Shown here piece by piece: positions 22,804 through 35,533 of a DNA stretch of 64,000 nt. The stretch covers positions 1,364,001 to 1,428,000 of the forward strand of contig WBVU01000009.1 of NCBI GenBank assembly GCA_009192285.1. The letters run 5' to 3'. The notes under the pieces are model-generated. The model made no database searches. It was given only the letters and a program-made list of their open reading frames with translations, and was not told where the DNA came from. Position numbers and translations under genes: made by a program. The DNA is from Morchella semilibera (lineage: Eukaryota; Ascomycota; Pezizomycetes; Pezizales; Morchellaceae). How positions within the stretch are numbered: the stretch's first letter is position 1; the number at the start of each line of letters is the position of its first letter.

Positions 22804-25800
22804 ATGTATGCCGAGACCCGGTCATGGTGACTAAGCAGACTATATGGTATTAGGGTTTAGAACGTGCTTTCAGTGTTTTTTCTTATGCGGTGGGCACGGG
22901 CAATTGATATAGCCTAGACTCCTCCCTAACGGGGGTGGAGATGGGGAGGAGAAGTCTGTTCTCTATATACTTGCTTACACCACCCACACGATTTGTTTAT
23001 CAGGTTGCTTTTTCTTTCCTTTTGTTGTTCTTGTTCGTTAATGAGTGGTTGGCTTTTTGTCGCTTGGTATTTATCTTTCTCTTCTACTGGAGCTAGTGGA
23101 GTGCGTATTTCTGGTTTTGATCTTATTTTTCTCTTTTCTTTTCTTTTTTTTTTTTCGCAAATACTTCTTATCTTTTTCCTTTTTTCGATTCCGACGCCTT
23201 AAAGATAAGATACAAATTTCATAGGGATAAACTGTTAAGGCATGAAGGAAGGAAATAAATGGCCTTAACCCCGTGTACCTAGTCTGATCAACCCGAGTTT
23301 GAAATGTGTGAATAGCCACTGTGTTCACGCTAAAAAGATAGGACCGGATAACATCCAGGTTATATAGTACCTAGTGGGTGTTCGTTTTCTCAAAGCTATA
23401 CCAAAACAGGGGCGGAGGTAGAAATGGACATTTAAAAGCGGGGATTCATACATATTTCTCCCCAACCCCATTGCCCCTGTTCGGCGATAGAACAAACCCC
23501 ACCCGATAAGATAATTAGCGTTTGATGAGCCTGAAGTTAACTGTGGTCTGGATTGTTAGTGCCGATTATCTGAGCATAAGCCTCACTTACAAACTCGCAA
23601 CTCTTCATGCGAGTAAGTGTCGGCATAAATTTCCTACCTACATGTACTTGTACCCAGAATAGATAAACGCTACACTAGAGTACATACATGTACGTATATA
23701 TATACATGTACCTTGTCGTTACCACAGGTAGATTTGGATGGTGGCTGAAGTGGGGAACGGGAATCATTACATGTAATTGCTTTTTAGGGCTTAGCTTGGC
23801 GATTGGATGGGGTACATGCGTTTTATTTGCGTTTTGCGTTATCAATAATGCTTATGTCGCCTTCCATGCAATTCAAGCCTGCCTCGTATATGTATTAGGG
23901 CTTGGTTTTCTCGCGGGGCGATACGGGTTATCGCTACATCTAGTCTACTCTACATGACAGCTCCCCTTCAGTAATCTTTTAGATCTACCTCACCCGGCCC
24001 GCTGTGTCGATTACCGGTACCACCCCTATGCATACGACATTTAGCTACCCGCGGGGAAAACGCACAACTAAAACATCCTAAAGCTTGGGGGTGTAACAAT
24101 GAAAAAAAAAGAAGTACACTTAAAGGTAAAAGCGGAAGAGTATACCGACTCCACAGGGGCAGCCCGGTTTGGGAACGGGTAGTGGTTGGTCTTTGCTTTT
24201 GCGGGTTTGATCTATCGATTGTGGCTGCTGACCTACATGCTTACATGTTGCGGAGGTAAGGGCAAATTAGGCCTACATGTGTTTAGACTTGTAAACCTCC
24301 GAGGGCTGGAAGAGGGGTCCCGAGTCCCGGGAAAGACGCTCCAAATACGAATACTGACCTAAAAATGCGCTTCATGAATATCTATATCTATTATGAACTG
24401 GCAGCTGCACACTGGGCCGGCTCGACAAATTCCAAGCCGAGTGATAATCAATGATTCTGCACTTGTTGTTGTCGGTTCGTTAATTGTATGCCGGCGAGTG
24501 GTTGAATATATATACTACTCCGTGGCTTCAATGAATAAGATTCAATCCTCCTGGCTATGCTTAGATGGTACACAAATCATGCCCTCCTGTTTCCTGAGGC
24601 TTACCAGCTGATCTATGGTTATATATACCAATCGTTAGTTACTAAGTAGCCTTTTCTCATGGTCTTATGGATAATTATGGGCATATATATTAACAGACAA
24701 GGAAAAAATAATAAAATTGCAACTTTGCCTGGCACTATATATCGAGTGAGAAACCGTGACCAAAATTATTTGTTCGTGATTTATGGGTTAGGGTTATACC
24801 GAACATTTCAATACAACAACCACAAACGTTTACTAGTGTTTTGTGGTGGCGGAATTACTGAGTAGGCTAGAATAGGGGCAAGAAGTTTCTGTAGCGCATC
24901 CGCGTTATATCTGCCACGGCAGGTTTTAGAGAGGAGTTTTTGGGTGGGGCATTCTTCAGTACGGGATGACGTATGCGCTAGATCTTAGAGCGCACCCTAC
25001 ATCTTGGTAACGTAGGCTCTTCTACCCTCGGTTTATTCTCAGACCCATCCCTTCATGTTTGAGGTCATCTCTGTATAACCACATATTCACTAACAACCAT
25101 CCCAATGTTGTTTCCACTTGGGTCAACTCCATTGAAAGATACGGAAATATCCACCACCAAACTTGTAATTGGGAGGTAGCGTTGCAGTTATGTCTTTACA
25201 GTCTAGATGAAGGCTTAAGCACCCCATGAGGTAAGACTTCAAAGCACATCTAACCCTCACGCCCTTGCAGGTCCTAGGAGTCAGGTAGCTAATGGTATCA
25301 TTTGATAGGTAGTCGGTCTATCGACCATTTGATGGCCTGTGGGCTCAGGTTTAGAGACACTTCCCAAGCACATGCTTAACTTCGGAGTTCTTGGTCAGGC
25401 TCAACAGCTTCAGCAGCTTCCGGCCCTCTTTCCCAGGCGATTTGGGATAAAAACCTCATGATACGTAGAACGATCACGAATACCGGTTCGAAAAAATATC
25501 ATTCCAAGTCCATATTATATTAAAACTTTGTCATGAAATATGATCACAAGACCAAGGCCACAATTATATAGGCATCAGTCACGTCAAGGCTACCGAGGCC
25601 ACACTCACATCCATCAAACTGCTGGTTATTTGGTCCTGTAAAATTATTTCGGGTTTAGTTCAGAGTTCTCGGAATGAGAATGTATAGCTAGCTGCTGACT
25701 GTGACCGTATATGTAGGTGTATTCATTTGGAGAGGCATCCGCGCCGCATTTAAGCCTTGTATTGCCTTGGTTGGGCTTTAGGTGCCAGCTGCCTACTGAT

Positions 25801-26768
25801 CATCTTTAGCCCTTAGAAATTTACTTTTGTAGAAACGACGTACGACATGATGTATGTATGTATGTACATGTATGTACGTATTTGTCCTCCATTTGGCCGA
25901 GCAAATACATACCACTTTGTTTTTCTTTTTCTTTAGATTGATCGTCACTCAAGTCGGCAGCTTACGGACCAGTTCGGGTCACGTTACACGGATCACCGAG
26001 CCGTAAGCGAACGTCTGCGCGCTATTGTTTCACTTTTGAGCCTCGAGTTGAGCCTCGAGTTGCTGTTGGAGGTCGCCAAGAACATTCGAACTGGATCACG
26101 GGATAGAGAATTCCGAAGAGGTGTGCACCCAGCCAGGTGCTTGGAGTGAAAGAAGATAGAGAGATATCAGGTCACAAATATTGTTATTGGCACAAATCGT
26201 TAATTCCCGTACATACGGCCGTGCACTTGACAGCAGCCGACATGGCCGGTCCGGGTTTTCGGAGACACTCTGACTTGGCCGCCGCATATATAGGCGCGGG
26301 GGGAGGGGGCATGGGGTAGTCGGATAAGTCACTCACATCTGCTATTCGTACCACAGGTTATCCTGCACCGAAATCTATTTATACATCCAGCTAGTTACAT
26401 TCGTGATCAGCCTCACTAATTAATAATTAATTGTATTAATCACAGCTAGGAAGCAGTCAATTTACAGTCAGCCGCCTTGTGTGTGGTTAATGGGTGAAGA
26501 GGTTGGTTGTAACCCCCTACAGTACATGTAGGTACTGTTGAGCTCATGAGTACAAAGTCATGGAGTAGGGAATATGGCCCGACATGACGGCACACCTTGT
26601 CCGCCACGTGCTTCGCTTATATTCTACTGTTCTAACCTCTCTATCCCGTAGGGATTTCATCTCAGCTTGGTAGGTAATATATATGCCCTGATCCTGGCCC
26701 GGAAATAAATATCTAGCTTCATCCAAGGATCCTTGGATGGTCTGCTGTTATGGTTTAGAGGACACTTA

Positions 26769-26909
26769 AGTACTCGCGCTGCCGGTTTGAAGCCGCTCAG
26801 ACAAAAAAGGTAATTGATCTGAATACTGCAAAAAAACATGAGCTCTTATTGGCTGCCAGATCACTCGCCGCAGTTCATTGAGTGGCTTCAAACCGGCTGC
26901 GCGAGTATT
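26769..26909. mobile_element. Fold-back (MITE-like) element with 30-nt terminal inverted repeats
   Basis: Arms 26769-26798 and 26880-26909 are inverted complements with three mismatches (core CTCGCGC.GCCGGTTTGAAGCC). The flanks outside (GTTTAGAGGACACTT and, inverted, GTTTAAACCACTTCC) are also similar, so the true ends may lie about 20 nt further out. The unit is about 140-180 bp with no coding capacity. Confidence 0.65.
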
Positions 26910-27153
26910 TGGAAGTGGTTTAAACTCGTGGTTAGTAAGAAATTACTCCACGTAGAGTGTTATGCACTTCTATGTATCTAAAACCCTGAGGGCTACTAAT
27001 ATAGGGATAAACACGGGAGAGTCATTTACTCAACAAATGCGCATGCAAAATCTTCTGGAACATCAAGTTTCATCTAGGATCCTCATCCCTCCCGGCTTGT
27101 GTTGTGCATGCGTGCATTCGGTGTGTGCCCGTGTGCCCGTGAGCCCGTTCACG

Positions 27154-27154
27154 C

Positions 27155-27201
<47 letters not shown>
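27154..27201. repeat. (CA)n(TA)n dinucleotide microsatellite
   Basis: An ATAC tetranucleotide stretch passes into about 12 CA and then 6 TA units. Non-coding. Confidence 0.9.
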
Positions 27202-30200
27202 CAAATACAAATACATACCACCCCTGGGTAGGGTTATGGGACGGGGATGAATGGTCTTGACGCCGTCAGAACCATATTTCAACTCGAGTTTTCTAATGCT
27301 TCTTCTGGACGCGCGTCATGAGTCATGCGTGAGAGTTTTGGCTATCCGGCATATCTACCTTTTTATACTTATGGAGATACCCGGAAGTGAACTTAAGGCG
27401 ATAGTCAGTTGGTGTTGATTTGATTATAGGGTCAATGATATTTTTGACAATAGGAATAAGAACTTGAGTTTTCGGACGGAATTCACAACCCATACTACAC
27501 AGGAGGGGACTAGAAGTACCCAATCGATATTCGACCGAGAAAACTCATAATTAAGTAAGTTCTGTCACGCTGCCTATCCTGTAAGCTTAGGATTTTTTTT
27601 TTTCCATCAGCCTACATAGGTAAGGAGAGAATACGCATTCATTCTCTCGACATACACGTAGGTATCCTAGCTCATAAATGGAACTTGTGTAACAACGACA
27701 TCAGATTTCCAATCCAATAGGATCGTTACCTGTTCCGAAAATTGTTTTTTGGTGATATGATATGATAATAGGGATCTACTTCATGAATGACTAGCCGATA
27801 TATGGTCACACACTCAAATATATCTATCCATCTGAATCTAAGGTGTTTACCCCGCTTTATGTAGAGCTTTCTGGTAACGTTTCAAGCCTTTTGGCGAATC
27901 AATCACCACCTCACCTACATTGCCCGCAAGATCCCCATGAGCAATTCATCCGGATATATTAATTAAAACACGCAAACTTCGGGGATCGAAGTGTATACCA
28001 GCCACATACATGTACCTTAAATACATAAGTACTTACATGTATGTAAATACGCAGCAACATGATTACAAAACCAAATTTAACATGTGAGCTGAGTACTACT
28101 GTGTCCGATCTCATGGTTTTTGATTGTCGGCCTATTAAGGCTGCCAGAAATGCTTATTTTTGCATGGGATTTCAGCTTAGAAACGCCCAGAAATACTTGA
28201 TGGTGTTGGCCTAAATTGCCTACCTGCACATGCATCATGGGGAGAGAGAGACATGGTTACATGTATTTAACGTTACCCTACCCATTAGATCACATGACCT
28301 CGTGATTTAATGCTGCCCTTGAGAATAGTTGACGGGTATGAGTATCGAAACCAGGTCTCACCGTAGGAAGCAAGCCACGAAGAGTTAACATTAGAGACAG
28401 AATCAGGATCGATCTCGGCAAGCACATGGAATTACCCTACAAATCTAAAACAGGGCCATATGCTGTTGCTCTCTGTTTCAGCCACTCCGGGTGTCCTGCC
28501 GAAGCATCAACCCGATGTTGAGGTTATTATGCTCTAGCAGCTAGGTTGGTTTATATTAATGACTGGCTGGGAACCTCTTTAGCAGATCCTGCCGACGGTA
28601 TTGTACCGGCTTGCCTTCCTGCATCACCCCACAACCTTAGATCTAGGCTTGTTTCCACTAACGTTATTTTATGCGTCCACCATGCGGGAAACTGGTCAGT
28701 TGTATTAATGTTCAATTTTGCCCCTGCATACTGGATACTCTATTGATCCTGGGAGCACATTGCGTCTTCATAAACGGCTCGGGTAGGGGTTGACGGTTGC
28801 TTAATTACCCCGGCACCTTCTGCAATTCAAGCAAAGGAATCAAATAGATGGATCTTAAAGGACTAGCAGTAGATGTAGGGGACAAATAACGTTAGTTGGT
28901 TGATCTCGGCTGAGCTCACCGAATGCTTGGGGTATCAAAAATATATGCAGCATGTGTCATTGTTGAAGATTTGATATCAGGGGTTTTTTGACCCGGGAAG
29001 ATATCCATTCAAGGTGTTTGAATCGCTTCACCCGACGTTAATCTGTTGTTACTTGTTGGAGCTATCGAGCGGTGCCCCCCCCCCCCCCCCGGATGAAATC
29101 TTTATTAAAAGAATCAGGAGAAAACTGCCTTACAGACGTAACTAAAGTTCGTTCGCAGAGAGGTAGCAAGATACGGTGCACGGTGAGAACCGGCTGTTCC
29201 TTAGCGTTTGAGTTCCTTGAGACCGAATAAGCCTCTATAATATAGTGAAAACCCGTACTGGTAAACGGAATTGACACATTGACTGATGATCATGGCCAGT
29301 ATTCTTGGAGATAAATTTATAGCTAAGGCTGCTTTAGGTAAGGACTGGGGTGTCTATCAGTAGGTACGTACCTGTATGTGAATCAGGAGATTGAGGGCAT
29401 TATTGAGATTCCTTAATTATGAGAAAATTATCTTGAGAAGGGATATATGCCAGCACGGAAGTTAATAGCTTCAAATTTATTTTTATAATCATCAGGCAAA
29501 ATCCTTCAGTATTGCAGGTCGTTAGTGAGGCAGTGTAGAGGTATGGTAGCTTTGCCCATGCACAGACTTAACTAGCGGATAAGCATTGGTAGCGAAAACC
29601 ACGTTGATTTGACGCGACTTCTCTAATTTGTTGCATCCTAGTTCCTCTGATATCAAAGCTTGAGTGGTCTAAGTACTGCATGTACTTGACAAATAAAAAT
29701 TCAGACCATCCTCTTTTTGGTGTGGGCATTGAGCCACCGCGTAATATTCAAATTACCCGAAAGATCTTGGTTTGAGACGATTTTCTAGGATCCAATTATT
29801 TCTCTTTTCTTTTTTGAGATTCCCATTCCAATTCTGAAATACGAAAAGGTAGCCCATCGGAAGTTGTGCTCAAGCACAGATCGCAGTTCCGCCGAAAGGG
29901 GGAATTCCTAGTGGTCTGTATAGATTAGTTCTAGCCAAAAAAATAACTGCCGAGTAATCGATTGGTCGCAGCCGTCTTACCCTAGAGTAGATAGCGGATT
30001 CCTAGCGGCGCCAGGAATTCAATCACATTTGCAGCATCCTACTACTCTAGCTTCATATCAGCACTTCGATGTAATAGTCGATGGGTAGCATACGAGGGCT
30101 CGCCTGAACCTTAGCCTTCTTCTTTGATATCCCCCGCAGTATTCTTCTTTTTTCCCCCCTTTGCGGCGCAATAACACGTTGTCGCTCTTGCAGGAGGCTT

Positions 30201-32433
30201 GAAGATCCTATCCCACAAACCTAACACTTACCGAGACTCCGGTTCGTTGGCTAACCCTATTCCCTGCGAGTCTAACAGGGTTTCCAGGTTCCGCGAATCA
30301 TCAACATCGTACGATGAACCATGGTATTTTTTGCTAATTAGTATTTCTGAGTACTAGTTGGTGGTGGGATCATTTTTGTGGTTTGTCGTGTATCAAGATT
30401 GCATGCTGTCTCTCACTTTCTCCAAACTTTCTGGGGCCTGATTATCTGAAGATACTCGAGACGGGTAGTAATCCATATGGACTTTGTGGCGGACGTAATG
30501 CTATTATTGTGGGTATCGTAGTAATACATGTCCCGAGAGATATGCATAATAGAGCAAGGAGAATCGTACACTTTCCCAAAGACCGCTCCGTGGGTAAATG
30601 TGTAAGCGCTTTGAAGATATGTGCATTTCTTTTTTTCTTTTTCTAGTCCCGCCTTCCTTTTCTCGGTCGGAGCTAGGATGTGTGTATGTAGCGTTTTTTT
30701 CCAATTAAAAAAGCAAGTGAGTTGATATTGCGCTCACGACATCCTTAGAAAAGCACCAGGTTAAAAAATAAAGGCTGCTGAAGGTTTCCCCTGGAATTAA
30801 CAGCAGAAGCAGTAAATTTAGATGTAGATCTAGTGTAGGGAGAGGGAAAAGCGTCCTGCCCAGGTAGCTTTATCTAGTCGCATGGGATCGATTCTTCTTT
30901 GTTGGAACCCTTGCGTGACTGATGTTTGGTTGGCAGGTTCAAGGTGATTCAAGCACCACAGGCAGGGATATTGATATCAAGGCGTGTTCGACACTTATAG
31001 CAAGCTGCATCCAGTACAACCAAAACCGCGGACAACTATTCTGCGTACTTTACTTCGTTGGAAAGCCATCTCCCCGAAAGAATGCTGCAGAAGCAAAATG
31101 GAAGCATTGTTACCACGGAAATTTCTGGTCCTTACTTGTTCAGGCAATACCGCCGCAAAATAATAGTAGACGTCTAGGGTAATAAGTCTTAGGTGTACCA
31201 AGTGGGAACCTAGTATCAACAATTGTTGACACTATAGTACCCAATTCAACTATATGGGTTACTAGATGTCTTCCCAAGAGATATTTCCCGCCGTTGGTCT
31301 TAACCGTTTTACCGATGCACAGGCTCGCCTCCGGTTAACAAGCCAATCGTCTGTTGATAAGCAGCTGTGTAGGTCCTTGGCATCTATGCCATTTTCTGTA
31401 TCCAGCTGACCGACGGTACGTTTGTGCCTCCCGCGACCGAGTGCACACACAGGGTTGGGGAAAGGACTTGGCCACACACCGTACCAACGAGGTTCAGCAA
31501 ACTGCCTGCAAATATTTTGACCCCTGTCTACTCTCAACCACGTTCCAAAATGGGAGCTTTTCTGGGGGGAGGAGGAAAGGGAGGCACCCCGGAGAGAGTT
31601 GGGGAAGTAGGGAGCATGTATGTAGGTAGGGATAAGCAGGTTGAGGCTGTTCAGTTCTTTCCACCAGTGGTTTGAGAGAAGATCGATAACTCAGCCGCAT
31701 TTACAGATGTGTGGGACGTCCATCAAGACGGGGAATTTTTGGAACCAGAAACACACAGCGCTGATGCTGCACCTCTTTTTCTGGATGTTCGAAATACCCA
31801 TGCCGAGTCTGACGGTGCACTCACCTACATTCCGTGACCATCTTTATGCTGCTGCTGCTCTCTGAGATTCGCTATTCCACTCATCGACCAAGAAAGAGAG
31901 TGTGTGAGTGGAAGTGAGTGAGAGCAACGGAGAATAACGGAATCTGAGAGAGGTCAGAAATCGAAATCGGAGCTCGACAGAAAAAAAAAAAAAAAAAGGA
32001 ACAAGAGGAATAAAAAAAAGTACCTTACCGGGAATCAATCAACTAGTAGTGGCTATTGAAGCGTTTCAGTTTCTATCGCCCCAGTACATACAGTACCTAC
32101 TGCTACTGTAGGTACATACTACCTGGATTTAGATTTCCATCAACTGTACTTTACTGGAAGCTCGAGATCATCCTTCTGTAATATCAACAGTATCAGCTTC
32201 TTTTGGTAGGGTCTAATATCCTCTCCACCAACTTTACATCCGGCTTGCTACCTCTTCTTCCCCTCCTCTACCCACCACCAAGTTTTCGATATTACACCCC
32301 GTTAGACAACCACCGACGGGAAGAACAGAATCACAGGGCTAAGCTAAACAGGAGCCAACGGGGTAGTGGATGAGGAGGAAAAAGAAGCAGGGACACTGCA
32401 AGCTATAACACTATCACATCTCTCAGTTAAGTC

Positions 32434-35400
32434 ATGGCGGATATCAAAAGCGCTCCGTCCCGTCAAATTACCGGTTCGAGTGACGGTAGAACTCACGACG
32501 CTATTCATGTAAAGCAATCTCCCCCGCCTCATTTATATCAACCCAGGACATCTGTATCGTCATCGCCTGCATCGGAGGTATTGTCATCATCAAGAAGTCC
32601 GTCCTTTACTTCTACTGGCACCGTCCCTGCTGCTGCGACGTCTGTTTCTTCCCCGGTAACATTGGGGGCCACCACTAAAACAGCGCGATCCACAACTAAG
32701 AGGCATCCCACCACCTCCACAAAAGATACCTCGACCGCCATGACTACCGTATCATCACCTTCTATCAAAGAAGGGACAACGCCAACTCAGAGAATAAGTC
32801 GTGCAAAGAAAGGCAAACGGGTACACGCATGCAACCATCCTAGTTGCGACAAGGTCTGCCATTGTTAATACTTATGTTTAAACGTCATTTATAGGACTGA
32901 TATGTAGTTTATAGGTATTCACAAGAGCGGAACACTTACGGTAATTGTTTTCGGGAAAGCCAGGCCTTGTATGCTTTGAGATGCTAATTAACTTGAACTT
33001 AGTCGCCACCAGCTGAACCACAATACAGATGTTCTTTACAAATGTGAAATGTGTGAACGGACGTTCGTCCGGCAGGATCTCTTGTCCCGCCATACAGAAC
33101 GACAGTGAGTATTGCAAACTTGATCAAGGGCTCGGGGTGGAGGGTACATAACTAACCTATTTCTTCCAGCGCAACACAAGCCATGAAAGCAGTTCAAACA
33201 CTCGCGCTGGCTAGAAACACTGGGTTTGCTGCTCGATACGGTATAAACGGAATTTCGGGAATGTCTACTCGTCCAGCACCAACAAGTGATTATGGGGGGA
33301 ATGCACATGTATTTGACTCTAATCCTCATTCAACGCCTCGAGTTCATACGGATATGAACGCTCTTCCCCAGATTCTTACCGCTCATTCACCGCATCAGTC
33401 TACTCCTTCTACATCCTCTTTGGTGACGCCTCATTCCTCAAATTCCATGACAAGCTATGCATCTAGTTTCTCGCCTAGTATGTCAATATCCAATTCTGCG
33501 GACTCCCAGTTAGATTATTCCACTACAGATACAAGCTCCCCATCCGGACTTCGAAGAGCTCACCTCCCATTTCACCTACAGCACAGTGAGCCACAGAGAC
33601 AATCAGAGCATTTCATTGCGGCTTCGCACCCGGAGATAATGCAGCGACCTCCGGCACTCTCTATGGATCATCATCTGTATGCAAAACCGATGCCAACATG
33701 GGAGAACTATGCCTGGTTATTTGACGATAGTACATCTCAAGATCAGTCAATTATTAATATTAATTCCACTCAAAGCACAGGTTTACCATTTTTAAATCCA
33801 TTAGAAACGACTCACTATCAAAATGTGGCCATGAACTGCGACCCTAGCTTCCATCAAATAGATGACACAGTGCGGTCTCAGGTGTTGATGTTGTTAGGTA
33901 ACATACCGAACCTGCATACTAGCAATTGTACCAGTGCATCTTCGATGCAACAGTACCTCCGAAACTATTGGACGAAATTCCATCCTTTGTTTCCCGTACT
34001 GCACAGGCCCACATTTGTGCCAAGTTTGCAGTTGGTTATGTTGGTTGCGATTGTGATTGCACTAGGAGCTTCATTTGCATCCGATGAAGACCACCAGTTT
34101 GGGATGATGTTGTATGATAAAGTAAAAGGGCTGATCCTTAATGTATGATTCTCATATTCAACAAACAATGTTTACAAGCTGACAAGATATCAGTCTGATG
34201 AGTTTTCAACGCACAATTCAAACAGCACATACTTGCAGCAAACCATTCTATTGACCGATATCTTCGGGAAAATGAAGTGCACAAGATCGCAGTTTGATGG
34301 TGCACCGCTCGACGTGATCTTGATGAAAGTAGATCCCCTGCACTTCTTACTGTTTGCGATCTCTCCTGATTATATCATAGCTTCTACGACGTAGCGAGAT
34401 TCCAACATCAGACCTTCTAGAGCAGATAAAGCGTTATCACAGAGCAGGACTGGAGTTAAATTATGACAATGAATGGCAAAACTGGATAGATCTCGAGTCG
34501 CGGAAAAGGTAGGCTGTGTGATTACTGTCGCTGTGATGATGTCTGTTTTAACTGTCCTAGGGTTGCTCTGCTGTTCTTTTACTGGGATGTACAACAAGCT
34601 ACAATTTTTGGCCGTGAGATGTGTCAGACCGCATTTGATCACCGTGTGTATCTTCCATGCGAAGAATTTGTCTGGAATGCCAACACGTCTTCAGAATGGA
34701 TGGGATATTTGGATGGTCAAATGGAAATTTTGAGTTTTCTGGAAACCCTTCGTATCTTTCTGGACCCTAAGCGCCAGCTCCCCGTGCTATCACCATTGAG
34801 CTCCATGTTTATATTGCACGGGTTGATATCTGTCGGATTTGACCTCCATAGGCGATCCTCCCCTATAGGGCCGAGTCCGGAGGAAACTGCAGCTAAGCAA
34901 GCGCAGCTTTTACGGGCGTACGAGAAATGGGCGACTTACTACAACATTAACGTGAGTCCACATCTTTCCCAGATTACCAACGATCAAAATATGGTCATGT
35001 ATCACTCAGCCTACATTTCCCTCCACACAAACATACACAACCTCATCACCACCGCTGGTGATAGCAGAATCTTTAAACGGAATTCCGAGAGAGATGAGCA
35101 CCAGGGAGCCAAGTTTGAGATTCAGCAGTGGGCGAATACTGCTGCTGCCAAGCTTGCAACATGGCATGCGGTTCAGATACTAGTAAGGACTCTTGGCCGG
35201 CCCCAACTATATCCCGAACATTTCCATGTGCCCTGGTCGATGTATGTGGCAGCACTGGTTTGTTGGGCGTATGGCCAGTTTATGTCCTCGGCCGGAGTTC
35301 AGACATCAGAAGATGAAGTTATTTGGGATGCACATCAGGACATGGGGAATTACCTACGACAGATGAACACGGAAAGTTGGGAAGATTTGGTACGCGTGAG

Positions 35401-35533
35401 AGGGCAGACGCGCACGGGAGGCCTGTTGACGGTTGTCCGGGGAAGCATGGAGGGCATCAGGTGGGGTCTGATACAGGAGAGCGTTGGAGTGTTAAAGAGG
35501 CTAAATGCCCCAAGGACTACGAAGAGTGTGTGA
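32434..35533 (+). CDS. C2H2 zinc-finger transcription factor with fungal-specific regulatory domain
   Basis: Seven exons join in frame to 918 residues: 32434-32853, 32915-32940, 33003-33104, 33170-34142, 34194-34328, 34381-34508 and 34561-35533. Introns are 51-65 bp. Residues 1-130 are Ser/Thr-rich and disordered, ending in a basic RAKKGKR patch. Two adjacent C2H2 fingers follow. Finger 1 is CNHPSC-x12-HQLNH, built from the end of exon 1, a 26-nt exon 2 (VFTRAEHL) and exon 3; finger 2 is CEMC-x12-HTERH. After a ~200-residue linker comes the fungal_trans region (YLRNYWTKFHPLFPVLHRPTF, then LLTDIFGKMKCTRSQ, WQNWIDLESRKRVALLFFYWD), which ends near residue 800. Yeast proteins with this plan include Rsf2, Tda9 and Adr1-type regulators of carbon metabolism; the target genes here are unknown. 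Nuclear location is inferred. Confidence 0.93.

Larger units (their letters stand above)
22804..32433. other. 9.6-kb gene desert
   Basis: No frame in this stretch shows a recognisable domain or a series of splice-compatible exons; the longest frames are under 95 codons. It contains eleven TACATGTA palindromes, the fold-back element at 26769-26909, a CA/TA microsatellite near 27160, a 16-nt C run at 29075-29090 and a tandem GAGCCTCGAGTT pair near 26040. Long decayed transposons may be present but none can be named from the sequence. The last ~400 bp should be the promoter and leader of the zinc-finger gene. Confidence 0.5.

Noticed and set aside
25368-25400. Short similarity to the complement of 5S rRNA (CCAAGCAC..GCTTAACTTCGGAGTTC)
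   Set aside because: Only about 25 nt match and the rest of a 5S gene (flanking helices) is absent; treated as chance or a very small relic.
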